Assembly (NCBI RefSeq): GCF_026342035.1
Contig: NZ_JAPENM010000009.1
Location: forward strand, 62,001 to 126,000
Length of the DNA stretch: 64,000 nt
DNA from: Aldersonia sp. NBC_00410
GTDB taxonomy: Bacteria > Actinomycetota > Actinomycetes > Mycobacteriales > Mycobacteriaceae
Direction: 5' to 3'
The translations under genes and the position numbers were made by a program. Each line of letters opens with the position of its first letter. Positions within the stretch are counted from its first letter, which is position 1. The notes beneath the pieces were generated by a model. That model saw nothing but the letters and a program-made list of their open reading frames with translations. It searched no databases and had not been told where the DNA came from. Shown piece after piece: positions 1-9,674 of the stretch.

Positions 1-2845
1 CGACCCGGCCGCGCAGCTGATGCAGCTGCGAAAGGCCAAGTGCATCAGCCCGTTCCACAATGAGCGTGTTCGCGTTCGAAATGTCCAGTCCGGTCTCGAT
101 GATCGTGGTACACACCAGCACGTCGTACTCGCGCTCCCAGAAACCCTGCACGGTCCGCTCGAGGTTGTCCTCGTTCATCTGCCCGTGCGCGACCACCACC
201 CGCGCCTCCGGCACGAGTTCCTTTATTCGGTTGGCGGCCTTGTCGATCGAGCTCACCCGGTTGTGCACGTAGAACACCTGGCCGTCGCGTAGCAACTCGC
301 GGCGAATCGCGGCGCCGACCTGTTTGTCGTTGTAAACACCCACATAGGTGAGCACCGGGTGACGCTCCTCCGGCGGCGTGAGAATGGTCGACATCTCGCG
401 GATCCCGGCCAGGCTCATCTCGAGCGTGCGCGGAATCGGCGTGGCGGACATGGTGAGCACGTCGACGTGCGTGCGCATCGCCTTGATGTGTTCCTTGTGC
501 TCGACGCCGAAGCGCTGCTCCTCGTCGACCACGACCAGCCCGAGATCCTTCCAGCGCACCCCCGTCTGCAACAGTCGGTGCGTGCCGACCACCACGTCCA
601 CGGTGCCCTCGGCGAGTCCGTCGAGAATTTCGCGGGACGCGCGGGTATCGGTGAACCGGGACAGTCCCTTCACCGTGACCGGGAATGCCGCCATCCGCTC
701 GGTGAAGGTCTGCAGATGCTGTTGCGCGAGAAGCGTTGTCGGCACGAGCACGGCTACCTGCTTGCCGTCCTGCACGGCTTTGAACGCCGCGCGGACCGCG
801 ATCTCGGTCTTGCCGTAGCCGACATCACCGCACACCACCCGGTCCATCGGGACCGGCCGCTCCATGTCCGACTTCACCTCGGAGATCGCGGTCATCTGAT
901 CCACGGTCTCGGTGAACGCGAACGCGTCCTCCATCTCCTTCTGCCACGGCGTATCCGGGGCGAAGGCATGGCCCGGTGCGGCGTGCCGGGCGGCGTAGAG
1001 CTGCACCAACTCGCCCGCGATCTCACGAACTGCCTTGCGCGCCTTGCGTTTCGTATTCGCCCAGTCCGAGCCGCCAAGTTTCGACAGGCTCGGCATCTCG
1101 CCGCCGACGTAGCGGGAGAGCTGATCGAGCGCGTCCATCGGCACGAACAACCGGTCACCGGGCTGACCGCGTTTGCTCGACGCGTACTCGATGACGAGGT
1201 ACTCGCGCCGGGCGCCGCCGACGGTGCGTTCGGTCATCTCGACGAACCGGCCGATGCCGTGCTGATCGTGCACCACCATGTCACCGGCGTTGAGCGCCAA
1301 CGGATCGACCTGGTTGCGGCGTTTCGCGGGCAGGCGTTTTCCGTCGCCGACCGCGGTCGCCCGGTGCCCGGTCAGGTCGGATTCGGTGATGACCACGAGG
1401 CCGGCATCGGCGAGAACGAAGCCCGAACCCAGTGTGCCGCAGAGCACCCCGATGATCCCCTGCTGCGGCTCGGCACCCGGGGCGAGCAATGCGCTCGGCA
1501 CGTCGGCCTCGTGCAGCCGTTCCAGGACGCGTTCCGCGGTGCCGTGTCCGGCGACCACGATGGCCGCCCGGCCCCCGGTGCCGGCGTGGCCACGCAGCAG
1601 CGCGAACGTCGTGGCCAATTCCTCATCCGAGCCGCGAGCCTCCGGTGCGGGTGCGACCTCGAGTTCGATCTCGGACTCCGCACCGGAGGCCAGCGGGCTG
1701 ATCGTCCACCACGGCAGGTGCCGGTCACGGGCACTCGCCTCGATCTCGCCGAGCTGCCGGTACGCCGATGCACCGAGGTCGATCGACAGGCGGGCACCGT
1801 TGCCGTCACGCAGGTTCGCCGTATCGATCGGCGCGGTGCCGCCCACCGACGCCGCCGTCCACGACGCTTCCAGAAACTCCTGCCCGGTCCGGACCAGGTC
1901 CCCGGCCCGGGCACGCACCTTTTCCGGATCGCAGATCAGCACGTGCGCGCCGTCCGGCAGCGTTTCGGTGAGCAACTGCAGCTTGCCCGGCATCAGCACA
2001 GGCAGCAGGGCTTCCATGCCCTCGACCGGGATGCCCGAGGCGAGCTTGTCGAGCAACTCCACCAGCGCGGCGTCGGACTGATTATCGGCGGCGAGTTGTC
2101 CGGCGCGGTCCCGGATCGCTTCGGTGAGCAGCAGTTCGCGGCACGGCGGCGCGATCACCAAGTCGATCCCGACGTCGGTCAGCGAGCGCTGATCCGCCAC
2201 CGAGAACGCGCGCAGCTCGGTGATCTCGTCGCCCCAGAACTCCACCCGGACCGGATGGTCCGCGGTCGGCGAGAACACGTCGAGGATGCCGCCGCGTACC
2301 GCGAACTCGCCGCGTTTGCCGACCATGTCGACACGGGTGTAGGCGAACTCGACGAGCCGCTCGATCAGCTTGTCGAAGTCGAGTTCGGCACCGACGCGCA
2401 GCGTCACCGGCTCGATCTCCCCCAGGCGCGGTGCCATCGGCTGCATCATCGAGCGGATCGTCGTGACCACGACCCGCAGCGGTGCGCCGTAATCCGGGTC
2501 GGTCGGCCGGGCGAGCCTGCGCAGCACCTCGAGCCGGCGCCCAATGGTGTCCGCGCCCGGCGAGAGCCGCTCGTGCGGCAGCGTCTCCCAGGACGGGAAC
2601 TGCGCGACCGCGTCGCCGATCGTCTCGGTGAGTTCGGCGGTGAGGTCGTCGGCCTCGCGCCCGGTCGCGGTGACCAGTAGCAGGAAGTCCCGCGCGGCGA
2701 TCGCGGAGGCGACGAAGGTTCGGACGGACGACGGGCCGACGAGTTCGACGCCGGCCCGGCCGGTCAGCTCGGCAACCCGGGTGAGGGCGGTGTCCGCGCA
2801 AGCGACGGCGGCCAGCCCCGCCAGCGGCGGGCTAGTGGAAGGCAA
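1..2845 (-). CDS. mfd: Transcription-repair coupling factor Mfd (C-terminal part beyond the window)
   Basis: Mfd removes RNA polymerase stalled at DNA lesions and recruits UvrA. About 948 codons from the N-terminus are visible; the C-terminus runs off the left edge. Seen in order: the UvrB-like region near the start ([14 protein letters not shown]), the RNA-polymerase-interacting region, then the RecG-like translocase with Walker [10 protein letters not shown] encoded near 800-835 and the DEEQ box near 513-533. The start is taken as TTG at 2845 because an AGGAG lies 7 nt upstream (2853-2857) and no ATG or GTG fits; a second TTG at 2851 is too close to that site. A possible promoter (TTCGAG, 16 nt, TATCAT) lies at 2897-2924, just downstream of the palindrome at 2938-2994. 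Confidence 0.95.
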   Translation of the reverse strand, partial: MPSTSPPLAGLAAVACADTALTRVAELTGRAGVELVGPSSVRTFVASAIAARDFLLLVTATGREADDLTAELTETIGDAVAQFPSWETLPHERLSPGADTIGRRLEVLRRLARPTDPDYGAPLRVVVTTIRSMMQPMAPRLGEIEPVTLRVGAELDFDKLIERLVEFAYTRVDMVGKRGEFAVRGGILDVFSPTADHPVRVEFWGDEITELRAFSVADQRSLTDVGIDLVIAPPCRELLLTEAIRDRAGQLAADNQSDAALVELLDKLASGIPVEGMEALLPVLMPGKLQLLTETLPDGAHVLICDPEKVRARAGDLVRTGQEFLEASWTAASVGGTAPIDTANLRDGNGARLSIDLGASAYRQLGEIEASARDRHLPWWTISPLASGAESEIELEVAPAPEARGSDEELATTFALLRGHAGTGGRAAIVVAGHGTAERVLERLHEADVPSALLAPGAEPQQGIIGVLCGTLGSGFVLADAGLVVITESDLTGHRATAVGDGKRLPAKRRNQVDPLALNAGDMVVHDQHGIGRFVEMTERTVGGARREYLVIEYASSKRGQPGDRLFVPMDALDQLSRYVGGEMPSLSKLGGSDWANTKRKARKAVREIAGELVQLYAARHAAPGHAFAPDTPWQKEMEDAFAFTETVDQMTAISEVKSDMERPVPMDRVVCGDVGYGKTEIAVRAAFKAVQDGKQVAVLVPTTLLAQQHLQTFTERMAAFPVTVKGLSRFTDTRASREILDGLAEGTVDVVVGTHRLLQTGVRWKDLGLVVVDEEQRFGVEHKEHIKAMRTHVDVLTMSATPIPRTLEMSLAGIREMSTILTPPEERHPVLTYVGVYNDKQVGAAIRRELLRDGQVFYVHNRVSSIDKAANRIKELVPEARVVVAHGQMNEDNLERTVQGFWEREYDVLVCTTIIETGLDISNANTLIVERADALGLSQLHQLRGRV

Positions 2846-2937
2846 CGGCAAACTCCTGGTGCCCGATGTGTGGACAGATCGGTGGGTGGCCCCTCCATGA
2901 TATGGGCGCACGGGCCGGCTCGAATCCACGCCCCGCT

Positions 2938-2994
2938 TCGACTGAACGGAACCGTTCAGTCGATCTGATCGACTGAACGGTTCCGTTCAGTCGA
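2938..2994. promoter_or_regulatory. 57-bp perfect inverted repeat made of two 20-bp palindromes (probable double operator)
   Basis: Two near-identical 20-bp palindromes, ACTGAACGGAACCGTTCAGT at 2941-2960 and ACTGAACGGTTCCGTTCAGT at 2972-2991, lie 31 bp apart centre to centre (three helical turns). Together they form one perfect inverted repeat centred on 2966. Palindromes without a loop, phased on one DNA face, suit tandem binding of a TetR-type dimer better than a terminator. They lie between the tetR gene ending at 3022 and the mfd promoter region, so the neighbouring regulator is the natural candidate ligand; that link is inference. Confidence 0.8.
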
Positions 2995-3021
2995 TCGAGG
3001 GGGGGTGTCCGGTCCGACCGG

Positions 3022-3666
3022 TCAGTACCGCCGGGCCCGGCGCGCCGCGTACTCGCGGAAGTAACCGAGCTTGCTCTCCGGGACGAGCGAGGGAAGCAGA
3101 TGGAACCACATCCGTTCCATCCGGGCGGGCATCTGCTCGAGCTCACCGGTGCCGAGCGCGATCACGTGCACACCGGCGGTGAGCTCCTGCATCAACCGGG
3201 CCGCCGAGTCCGGGTCGAGATCCGGGAGCACGTCGCCCTCCTCGATCGCCCGTTTGACCAACAGGGTGTGTTCGTGGATGAAGACTGCGAGCATGTTCTG
3301 GTTGCTGGTGCCGCGGTAGTCGCCGATCTGATGGTTGAGCGCCAGCATCGACGCCACCATCCGGTCGCGCAACGCCAGATCCGCGACCAGATAGCTGTAC
3401 GAGATACAGACCTCCAGCGCGGGGGCGTTGTCGGCGAGGCGGTCCCTGGATGCGGCAAGCCGCTCGATCCCGAGGTCGACGACCGCGCGGGCGAGCTCCT
3501 CTTTCGACCCGAAGTGGAAGTACAGCGCACCCTTGGTGACGTTGGCCTGGGCCATGATCTCGTTCAGGCTCGCGTTGGCGTAGCCGAGGCGCAGGAATAC
3601 CTCCGCGGCGCCGGTGAGCACCGCGTCGCGGGTGATCTCCGCGCGCGCCTGCCTAGCCACGCGCAT
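3022..3666 (-). CDS. TetR-family regulator resembling gamma-butyrolactone receptors (ScbR/ArpA type)
   Basis: A 214-aa TetR protein with the N-terminal HTH at about residues 35-52 (EIMAQANVTKGALYFHF), the form typical of ScbR/ArpA receptors, which respond to butanolide or related autoregulators. The C-terminal ligand domain has W and H residues near WFHLLPSLVPE, also seen in that group. The start is taken as ATG at 3666; GTG at 3675 is possible, and neither has a strong ribosome site. It lies 33 nt downstream of the other tetR gene and 176 nt before mfd on the same strand, so the three may be partly co-transcribed. The double palindrome at 2938-2994 directly follows it. No AfsA-like butanolide synthase gene is in the window. 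The TetR assignment is firm; the receptor subtype is inferred from motif resemblance. Confidence 0.85.
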   Translation of the reverse strand: MRVARQARAEITRDAVLTGAAEVFLRLGYANASLNEIMAQANVTKGALYFHFGSKEELARAVVDLGIERLAASRDRLADNAPALEVCISYSYLVADLALRDRMVASMLALNHQIGDYRGTSNQNMLAVFIHEHTLLVKRAIEEGDVLPDLDPDSAARLMQELTAGVHVIALGTGELEQMPARMERMWFHLLPSLVPESKLGYFREYAARRARRY

Positions 3667-3699
3667 CACCTGCACGGGTCATGGTCCGATAGTGCACCG

Positions 3700-4344
3700 T
3701 CATTCATCGCCCAGTTGGGGGTTCGGCTCGAGGTTCGTCAGTCCATTCCAACAGAGGTTGACCAGGTGTGCCGCGACGACCTCCTTGGGCGGGTTGCGCT
3801 CGTCGAGCCACCAGGTGGCGGTGGTGGAAACCATGCCGACGAGGGCCTGCGCGTAGAGCTGTGCGAGCGCCGGATCGAGGCCGCGACGGGCGAAGTCGCC
3901 GGCGAGGATGTAGCCGACCTGGCCGATCGCCTCGTTCAACAGGCTCGAATAGGTGCCCTCGGCTGCCGTCACCCGCTGGTCGCGAACCAGGATGCGGAAC
4001 CCGTCGGTGCGTTCCTCGACGTAGGTGAGCAACGCGAGCGCGACCCGCTCGACGCGGACCCGTGAGCGGTTCTGCGACAACGAGGACGTGATCATCTCGT
4101 TCAGGGTGGACATCTCGCGGTCCACGACGACCGCGTACAGCCCTTCCTTACCGCCGAAATGCTCGTAGACGACGGGCTTGGAGACATGCGCGCGTTGAGC
4201 GATCTCCTCGATCGAGGCGGCGTCGTAACCGCGCTCGGCGAACAGCGCGCGCGCAACCTCGATCAACTGCTGACGCCGCTGGGTTCCGGTCATCCGCACC
4301 CGCGGTGCGCGCTCGCCGCTGCCGGCGTGTTCGGGGTCCGACAT
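3700..4344 (-). CDS. TetR-family regulator, Rv1019 type
   Basis: A 214-aa TetR regulator with its HTH at about residues 45-63 (SIEEIAQRAHVSKPVVYEHF) after a roughly 18-residue polar N-terminal tail. Its place between mfd and divergent tRNA-Gln/glmU matches M. tuberculosis Rv1019, described as an autorepressor, so regulation of its own promoter in the 4345-4635 gap is likely. Within that gap there is a CCGGATACCCGGATCCG near 4375-4390, but I cannot identify an operator with confidence. The second tetR gene follows almost immediately, which suggests one transcript. Confidence 0.88.
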   Translation of the reverse strand: MSDPEHAGSGERAPRVRMTGTQRRQQLIEVARALFAERGYDAASIEEIAQRAHVSKPVVYEHFGGKEGLYAVVVDREMSTLNEMITSSLSQNRSRVRVERVALALLTYVEERTDGFRILVRDQRVTAAEGTYSSLLNEAIGQVGYILAGDFARRGLDPALAQLYAQALVGMVSTTATWWLDERNPPKEVVAAHLVNLCWNGLTNLEPNPQLGDE

Positions 4345-4635
4345 GGCGCTACCTCCGCGTCCGGCTTCGACCCGGATACCCGGATCCGACCACAGACTCA
4401 GCGCTGAACCGATCCGCAGCCATGTCCCCGTCCCCCTCGGTTGTCATCGCTGTGTCCGACGCGGTCGTACCGCCGTTCTCGTCAGTGACGTGACGCATCG
4501 ATCACCTGAAGATCACCCTAGCGACACCGGAGCGCAAAATCGGCGAGCGGTTCGACGCGCGCGCCGTCGGCGTGCAAGGATCGTGGCGCAGCGGCGGGAC
4601 TGCTCTACAGGAGTGCGCGCCCGTCGGTGCGGCAA

Positions 4636-4706
4636 TCCGCCGTAGTGTAATGGCAGCACCTCTGATTTTGGTTCAGATAGTTCAGGTTCGAGTCCTGGCG
4701 GCGGAG
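4636..4706 (+). tRNA. tRNA-Gln (anticodon TTG)
   Basis: The acceptor arms TCCGCCG and CGGCGGA (4699-4705) pair, the anticodon stem TCTGA/TCAGA encloses the loop TTTTGGT with anticodon TTG, and the T-arm contains GGTTCGAGTCC. The discriminator is G and no CCA is encoded. It lies 79 nt before glmU on the same strand, a position shared with other mycolata. Confidence 0.95.
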
Positions 4707-4785
4707 CGCAGAGCCCGGCGCTGATCGGTGGATTCAGTGCCGGACCGAGCGGATCGACCGAAATACCGACGCTAGAGGGAGCTCA

Positions 4786-6297
4786 ATGCGACAGCGCACC
4801 GCGGTCGTCGTTCTCGCCGCCGGAGCGGGGACTCGAATGCGGTCGAAGACCCCCAAGGTTCTGCATCCCCTGGCCGGACGGTCGATGCTCGCCCACGCAC
4901 TGCACGCGGCGAACGACGTACACCCCGAGCACCTGATCACGGTGGTGGGTCACGACCGGGAGAAGGTGTCGACGGCAGTCGCGGAAGTGTCCGGCGAACT
5001 CCGTCGCAAGATCGATCTCGCGGTCCAGGAACAGCAACTCGGCACCGGCCATGCCGTGCGCTGCGCGCTCGCTGTGCTGCCCACCGACTTCACCGGCGAC
5101 GTGCTGGTCACCTCCGCCGACGTGCCCCTGCTGGACGGACATACCCTCGAAGCCCTCGTCGAGGAGCATCGCAGCTATCCGGAGCGGCCCGGCGCGACCC
5201 TGCTGACGTTCAAGCCCGCCGACCCGAACGGCTACGGCCGGATCATCCGGTCCGACGAGAATCAGGTCGCCGAGATTGTCGAGCACGCGGACGCGACCCC
5301 GGAGCAGTCGGCGATCACCGAGGTCAACTCCGGTGTCTATATCTTCGACGCGACCCTGCTGCGGGCCGCGGTGGCGCGCTTGGGAACCCACAACGCGCAG
5401 CGCGAGCTCTACCTGACCGACGTGGTGAAGCTCGCTCGCGACGGCGGTCGCGCGGTGTACGGCGCGTTGCTCGCCGACCCGACCCGCGTCACCGGCGTGA
5501 ACGACCGCGTGCAGCTCGCCGAGGTCGCCAGGGCGATGAACACCGTCATTCTGGAGCGGCACATGCGCGCCGGCGTGACCGTCATCGATCCCGCGAGCAC
5601 CTGGGTGGACGCGGCGGTGCAGATCGGCCGGGACACCGTGCTGCGCCCGGGCGTGCAACTGCTCGGCGCGACCGTGATCGACGAGGACGCGGAGATCGGT
5701 CCGGACACGACACTGGTCGATGTCACCGTGGGTGCGGGCGCGAGCGTCGTCCGCAGCCACGCCACCCGCTCGGTCATCGGGGCGGGGGCCACGGTCGGCC
5801 CGTTCAGCTATCTGCGCCCGGACAGCGAACTCGGCGAGTCGGGCAAGCTCGGCGCCTTCGTCGAAACGAAGAACGCCCAGATCGGCGCGCACAGCAAGGT
5901 GCCGCACCTGACCTACGTCGGCGACGCGACGATCGGCGAGCACAGCAACATTGGCGCCTCGAGCGTGTTCGTCAACTACGACGGCGTCCAGAAGAGCCGC
6001 ACCGTTGTCGGCTCGCACGTCCGAACGGGCAGCGACACCATGTTCGTCGCGCCGCTCGAAGTCGGTGATGGCGCATATACCGGCGCCGGTACGGTGCTGC
6101 GGAATAATGTTCCCCCGGGGGCGCTCGCCGTGTCGGGTGGATCACAACGCAATATTGAGGGTTGGGTGGAGCGGAACCGGGCCGATACGGAGTCCGCCCG
6201 GGCAGCAGCCCGGGCTCGGGCCGAAAACGAACAGCCGCACGAGACGCTCGGCACCGCCGGGATCGACAAGCGACAAAAGGATGGCGAAAACCAGTGA
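4786..6297 (+). CDS. glmU: Bifunctional UDP-N-acetylglucosamine pyrophosphorylase / glucosamine-1-phosphate N-acetyltransferase
   Basis: GlmU acetylates glucosamine-1-phosphate and transfers UMP to give UDP-GlcNAc, the precursor for peptidoglycan and for the arabinogalactan linker. The 503-aa protein starts with the nucleotidyltransferase signature [15 protein letters not shown] (about residues 10-24) and ends in a left-handed beta-helix of hexapeptide repeats (about 250-460) with the acetyltransferase segments SYLRP and [12 protein letters not shown], followed by a charged tail. An AGAGGGA site lies about 6 nt before the ATG. The TGA overlaps the GTG start of prs, so the two genes, which share phosphorylated-sugar and nucleotide metabolism, are translationally coupled. 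Confidence 0.98.
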   Translation: MRQRTAVVVLAAGAGTRMRSKTPKVLHPLAGRSMLAHALHAANDVHPEHLITVVGHDREKVSTAVAEVSGELRRKIDLAVQEQQLGTGHAVRCALAVLPTDFTGDVLVTSADVPLLDGHTLEALVEEHRSYPERPGATLLTFKPADPNGYGRIIRSDENQVAEIVEHADATPEQSAITEVNSGVYIFDATLLRAAVARLGTHNAQRELYLTDVVKLARDGGRAVYGALLADPTRVTGVNDRVQLAEVARAMNTVILERHMRAGVTVIDPASTWVDAAVQIGRDTVLRPGVQLLGATVIDEDAEIGPDTTLVDVTVGAGASVVRSHATRSVIGAGATVGPFSYLRPDSELGESGKLGAFVETKNAQIGAHSKVPHLTYVGDATIGEHSNIGASSVFVNYDGVQKSRTVVGSHVRTGSDTMFVAPLEVGDGAYTGAGTVLRNNVPPGALAVSGGSQRNIEGWVERNRADTESARAAARARAENEQPHETLGTAGIDKRQKDGENQ

Positions 6298-7274
6298 GCG
6301 TGTTCTCAGTCGACAACTCGAAGAACCTGATGCTGTTCTCCGGGCGCGGCCACCCGGAGTTGGCCGATCAGGTCGCGAAGGAACTCGACGTCCAGGTCAC
6401 CCCGCAGATCGCCCGCGACTTCGCCAACGGCGAGATCTTCGTGCGCTTCGAGGAGTCCGTGCGCGGCTGTGACGCGTTCGTGCTGCAGAGCCACCCGGCG
6501 CCGCTGAACACCTGGCTGATGGAACAGCTGATCATGATCGACGCGCTCAAGCGCGGATCGGCCAAGCGCATCACGGCGGTCCTGCCCTTCTACCCCTACG
6601 CCCGCCAGGACAAGAAACACCGCGGCCGCGAGCCGATCTCGGCCCGCCTGGTCGCCGACCTGCTCAAGACCGCGGGCGCGGACCGGATCATCACCGTCGA
6701 CCTGCACACCGACCAGATCCAGGGCTTCTTCGACGGCCCCGTCGACCACATGCACGCCCAGGGACAGCTCGCCCAGCACGTGCGCAACGGCTACGGCATG
6801 GAGCACGTCACCGTCGTCTCCCCCGACTCGGGCCGCGTCCGGGTGGCGGAGAAGTGGGCCGACGCGCTCGACGGCGCGCCGCTGGCGTTCATCCACAAGA
6901 CCCGCGACCCGCTCGTGCCCAACCAGGTGAAGTCCAACCGCGTCGTCGGTGAGGTCGAGGGCAGGACCTGCATCCTGATCGACGACATGATCGACACCGG
7001 CGGCACCATCGCCGGCGCCGTCCGGGTGCTCAAGGAGGCCGGCGCGGGCGACGTGGTGATCGCGGCGACGCACGGCGTGCTGAGCGACCCGGCCGCGGAG
7101 CGGCTCGCCGCCAGCGGCGCCAAGGAAGTCATCGTCACCAATACGCTGCCGATCGACGAGAGCAAGAAGTTCGCGCAGCTGACCGTGCTCTCCATCGCCC
7201 CGCTGCTGGCGCGCACGATCCGCGAGGTATTCGAGAACGGCTCGGTGACGAGCCTGTTCAACGGCAGCGCGTAG
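6294..7274 (+). CDS. prs: Ribose-phosphate pyrophosphokinase (PRPP synthase)
   Basis: The enzyme makes PRPP from ribose-5-phosphate and ATP, feeding nucleotide, His, Trp and decaprenylphosphoryl-arabinose synthesis. The 326-aa length is usual. Seen: [12 protein letters not shown] near residue 40, the flexible-loop region [16 protein letters not shown] near 103, and the PRPP-binding loop [12 protein letters not shown] with Asp230-Asp231. The start is GTG at 6294, overlapping the glmU stop (GTGA); AAGGA lies about 11 nt upstream. A longer in-frame reading from 6162 lies inside glmU and is not credible. Confidence 0.97.
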   Translation: MSVFSVDNSKNLMLFSGRGHPELADQVAKELDVQVTPQIARDFANGEIFVRFEESVRGCDAFVLQSHPAPLNTWLMEQLIMIDALKRGSAKRITAVLPFYPYARQDKKHRGREPISARLVADLLKTAGADRIITVDLHTDQIQGFFDGPVDHMHAQGQLAQHVRNGYGMEHVTVVSPDSGRVRVAEKWADALDGAPLAFIHKTRDPLVPNQVKSNRVVGEVEGRTCILIDDMIDTGGTIAGAVRVLKEAGAGDVVIAATHGVLSDPAAERLAASGAKEVIVTNTLPIDESKKFAQLTVLSIAPLLARTIREVFENGSVTSLFNGSA

Positions 7275-7291
7275 GCCCGAGGTTGGGCCGC

Positions 7292-7918
7292 GTGTTCACC
7301 GGGATACCCGTCGCCGCACTCGATTTCTACGAGGACCTCGAAGCGGACAACAGCAAGGCGTGGTGGACCGCGCACAAGGACGTCTACGACCATTCCGTGC
7401 GCGAGCCGATCACCGCACTCGCCGCGGAACTCGAGTCGGAGTTCGGCGCCGCCAAGGTGTTCCGGCCCTATCGCGATGTGCGGTTCTCGAAGGACAAGAC
7501 GCCGTACAAGACCGCGCAGGGCGCTTTCGCCGCGGTCGCGCCGAGCACCGGCTACTACATCCAGGTCGACGCGTCCGGGCTGGTCCTGGCCGGCGGGTGC
7601 TACCACGGGTCGACCGAGCAGATCGGCCGCTACCGCGCGGCGGTCGACCGCGAGGACCGTGGCAAGAAGCTCGAGCGGATCCTGGCCAAGCTACGCAAGG
7701 CGGGCTTCGAGATCGGTGGCGAGCGGCTCAAGACGGTGCCGCGCGGCTACGACGCCGACCACCCGCGTATCGAACTGCTGCGGCACAAATCGCTCACCGC
7801 GAGAATCAACGTCGGCTGTCCGGACTGGCTCGAGACACCGCAGGCACTCGATGAGGTGCGCGCGTCCTGGCGCGCACTTCGCCCACTCGTGCAGTGGCTG
7901 CACGAGGCCGTCGGCTGA
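7292..7918 (+). CDS. DUF2461 (TIGR02453) family protein
   Basis: A 208-aa soluble protein of the DUF2461 family, whose biochemical role is unknown. Visible family features are the N-terminal LDFYEDLEADNSKAWW and the block FRPYRDVRFSKDKTPYKT near residues 60-78. The start is taken as GTG at 7292, 9 nt after a GAGG at 7279-7282; TTG at 7283 is the alternative. It follows prs by 17 nt on the same strand and ends 20 nt before the convergent egtD, with no terminator-like hairpin between them. Confidence 0.85.
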   Translation: MFTGIPVAALDFYEDLEADNSKAWWTAHKDVYDHSVREPITALAAELESEFGAAKVFRPYRDVRFSKDKTPYKTAQGAFAAVAPSTGYYIQVDASGLVLAGGCYHGSTEQIGRYRAAVDREDRGKKLERILAKLRKAGFEIGGERLKTVPRGYDADHPRIELLRHKSLTARINVGCPDWLETPQALDEVRASWRALRPLVQWLHEAVG

Positions 7919-7938
7919 GCAACCCGGCTCGAGTCCGA

Positions 7939-8922
7939 CTACTTCGCGGTGGCGAGCACCAGCGCGAACCGCTCGTCCGGATCGGTCCAATGCCGGGTGA
8001 TGGCGAAACCGGCATGGGCCAGTTCCCCTTCGAGCCCGGCGATTCGGAACTTCGCCGAGATCTCGGTGCGCAACTGCTCACCCGCGGCGAAGTCGACGGT
8101 CAGGTCGAGCCCACGCACCACGACCCGCATATCCCGGCTCGCCTCGAGCCGCATCTCGATCCACTCCTGCTCCGGATCCCAGATCGCGACGTGCCGGAAC
8201 GCTTCGGGCTCGAAGTCGGCGTCGAGGCGGGCGTTGAGCACGCGCAGCACGTTACGGTTGAATTCCGCGGTCACCCCGGCCGCGTCGTCGTAGGCAGGTA
8301 CGAGCACCGCCGGATCGACGACGAGTCCCGCGCCGAGCAGTAGGTGCTCGCCCGGATCGAGCACCTCACGCACGCCGGTCAGGAACTCCGCGCGCTCGTC
8401 GGGCACCATGTTGCCGATCGTGCCGCCGAGGAAGGCGATCATCCGCTTGCCGTCCCTGCCCTTCGGCCGCGGCAGGTGGTGCAGGGTGCCGGTGAAGTCG
8501 GAGACCACCCCGTGCACCGTCACATTCGGGAAGCGGTCGTTGATCTGCGCCGCGGCCTCCTCCAGCGCACTCGGCGAGACATCCTGCGGAACATAGGAAT
8601 CCAGCCCCCCATGCGCGACGAAGGCGTCGAGCAGCAGCACCGTCTTCTCCGCCGAGCCGGAGCCGAGCTCGACGAGCATCTCCGGCGCCGCGGCCTCGGC
8701 GATCTCGCCGGCGACGGCGGTGAGCAGGGCGCGCTCGGTGCGCGTCGGGTAGTACTCCGGCAGCGTGGTGATCTGCCCGAACAGTTCGCTGCCCCGAGCA
8801 TCGTAGAACCATTTGGGCGGCAGCCATTTCGGGTCCGCGGTCAGCCCGACGCGGGCGTCGTGGCGCAACGCCTCGGTCATCATGTCTTCGGAGAGATGGA
8901 TTTCCAGCGTGGGCGCGGTCAT
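7939..8922 (-). CDS. egtD: L-histidine N(alpha)-methyltransferase EgtD (ergothioneine biosynthesis)
   Basis: EgtD trimethylates histidine with SAM to hercynine, the first committed step to ergothioneine, the low-molecular-weight thiol made alongside mycothiol. The 327-aa length is normal. Seen: LPEYYPTRTE (54-63), the SAM loop ELGSGSAEKT (85-94), and FLGGTIGN and FHNRN-like segments further on. The ATG overlaps the end of egtC by 4 nt, and the gene order egtA-B-C-D on one strand points to a single operon. Confidence 0.96.
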   Translation of the reverse strand: MTAPTLEIHLSEDMMTEALRHDARVGLTADPKWLPPKWFYDARGSELFGQITTLPEYYPTRTERALLTAVAGEIAEAAAPEMLVELGSGSAEKTVLLLDAFVAHGGLDSYVPQDVSPSALEEAAAQINDRFPNVTVHGVVSDFTGTLHHLPRPKGRDGKRMIAFLGGTIGNMVPDERAEFLTGVREVLDPGEHLLLGAGLVVDPAVLVPAYDDAAGVTAEFNRNVLRVLNARLDADFEPEAFRHVAIWDPEQEWIEMRLEASRDMRVVVRGLDLTVDFAAGEQLRTEISAKFRIAGLEGELAHAGFAITRHWTDPDERFALVLATAK

Positions 8923-9671
8923 GACTCCTGCTTCGCGAAGGGTTCGATACGGACATCGCCGGGGCGGGCGATGACCAGATGCCGGTCCGGAACACCGGTC
9001 CAGCCCGGGTCGTCGTCGTAGGGCTCGGAGGCCACGATGACTTCACGATCGGTCACGAGGACCGAAAGCGCGTGATAACACGTTGTCGCCCAAATTGTTT
9101 CGCCGTCGCCGAGCAGCAGGTTGAGCCGTGCCGCGGGCTGCCGATCGAGGATCCGCGCGCTCACCTCTAGCAACGCCACCTCGGGCTTGTGCACCCCGAG
9201 CACGGTGCGCAGCACCAGCCACAGCGCCGCCGAGTCGGTCGTGGCCTCCACGTCGAGAAGGTTGGGCACCCCGCATTCGGCCGCAACCGCGGCAAGGGTC
9301 GACCGCCAGTCCGGCACCATGCCGTTGTGGCTGAAAGCCCACTGCTCGTGCACGAACGGCGCGCAACTGGCGCGATCCACCGGCATGCCCGGCGTCGCCG
9401 AACGCACCGCGGCGAGCACCGCCGGCGCGGCGATCTGGCCGAGTACCTCCTCGACGGCCGGGTCGCTCCAGATCGGCGTCGGATTGCGATACCGCGTCGG
9501 GCTGGTTGCACCGGCTTGCCACCAGGCAATACCGAATCCGTCGGCGTTGATTGTACCGCCGCCGCGCATTTCCCTTGGTGCCCATGCCTGTACGCGCAGC
9601 GAGTGCGCCCCGCGGACGACAGGTTCGCCGACCGGGACCGCCGGGCCCAGGTATCCGAGATGCCTGCACAT
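8919..9671 (-). CDS. egtC: Gamma-glutamyl-hercynylcysteine sulfoxide hydrolase EgtC
   Basis: EgtC is a class-II glutamine-amidotransferase-like hydrolase that removes the gamma-glutamyl group from the hercynyl conjugate made by EgtB. The 250-aa protein opens MCRHLGYLGP, with Cys2 as the expected N-terminal nucleophile after Met removal, and carries GGGTINADGFGIAWW and AFSHNGMVPDW, both standard for the fold. It starts 3 nt after the egtB stop and overlaps egtD by 4 nt, consistent with translational coupling. Confidence 0.95.
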   Translation of the reverse strand: MCRHLGYLGPAVPVGEPVVRGAHSLRVQAWAPREMRGGGTINADGFGIAWWQAGATSPTRYRNPTPIWSDPAVEEVLGQIAAPAVLAAVRSATPGMPVDRASCAPFVHEQWAFSHNGMVPDWRSTLAAVAAECGVPNLLDVEATTDSAALWLVLRTVLGVHKPEVALLEVSARILDRQPAARLNLLLGDGETIWATTCYHALSVLVTDREVIVASEPYDDDPGWTGVPDRHLVIARPGDVRIEPFAKQES

Positions 9672-9674
9672 GCG

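Noticed and set aside
359-2680. 773-codon plus-strand reading frame
   Set aside because: It lies exactly opposite mfd, is rich in Arg/His/Asp and shows no domain; it is a GC-frame shadow.
4783-6018. 411-codon minus-strand frame opposite glmU
   Set aside because: Composition is typical of the antisense frame of a high-GC gene; glmU on the plus strand is certain.
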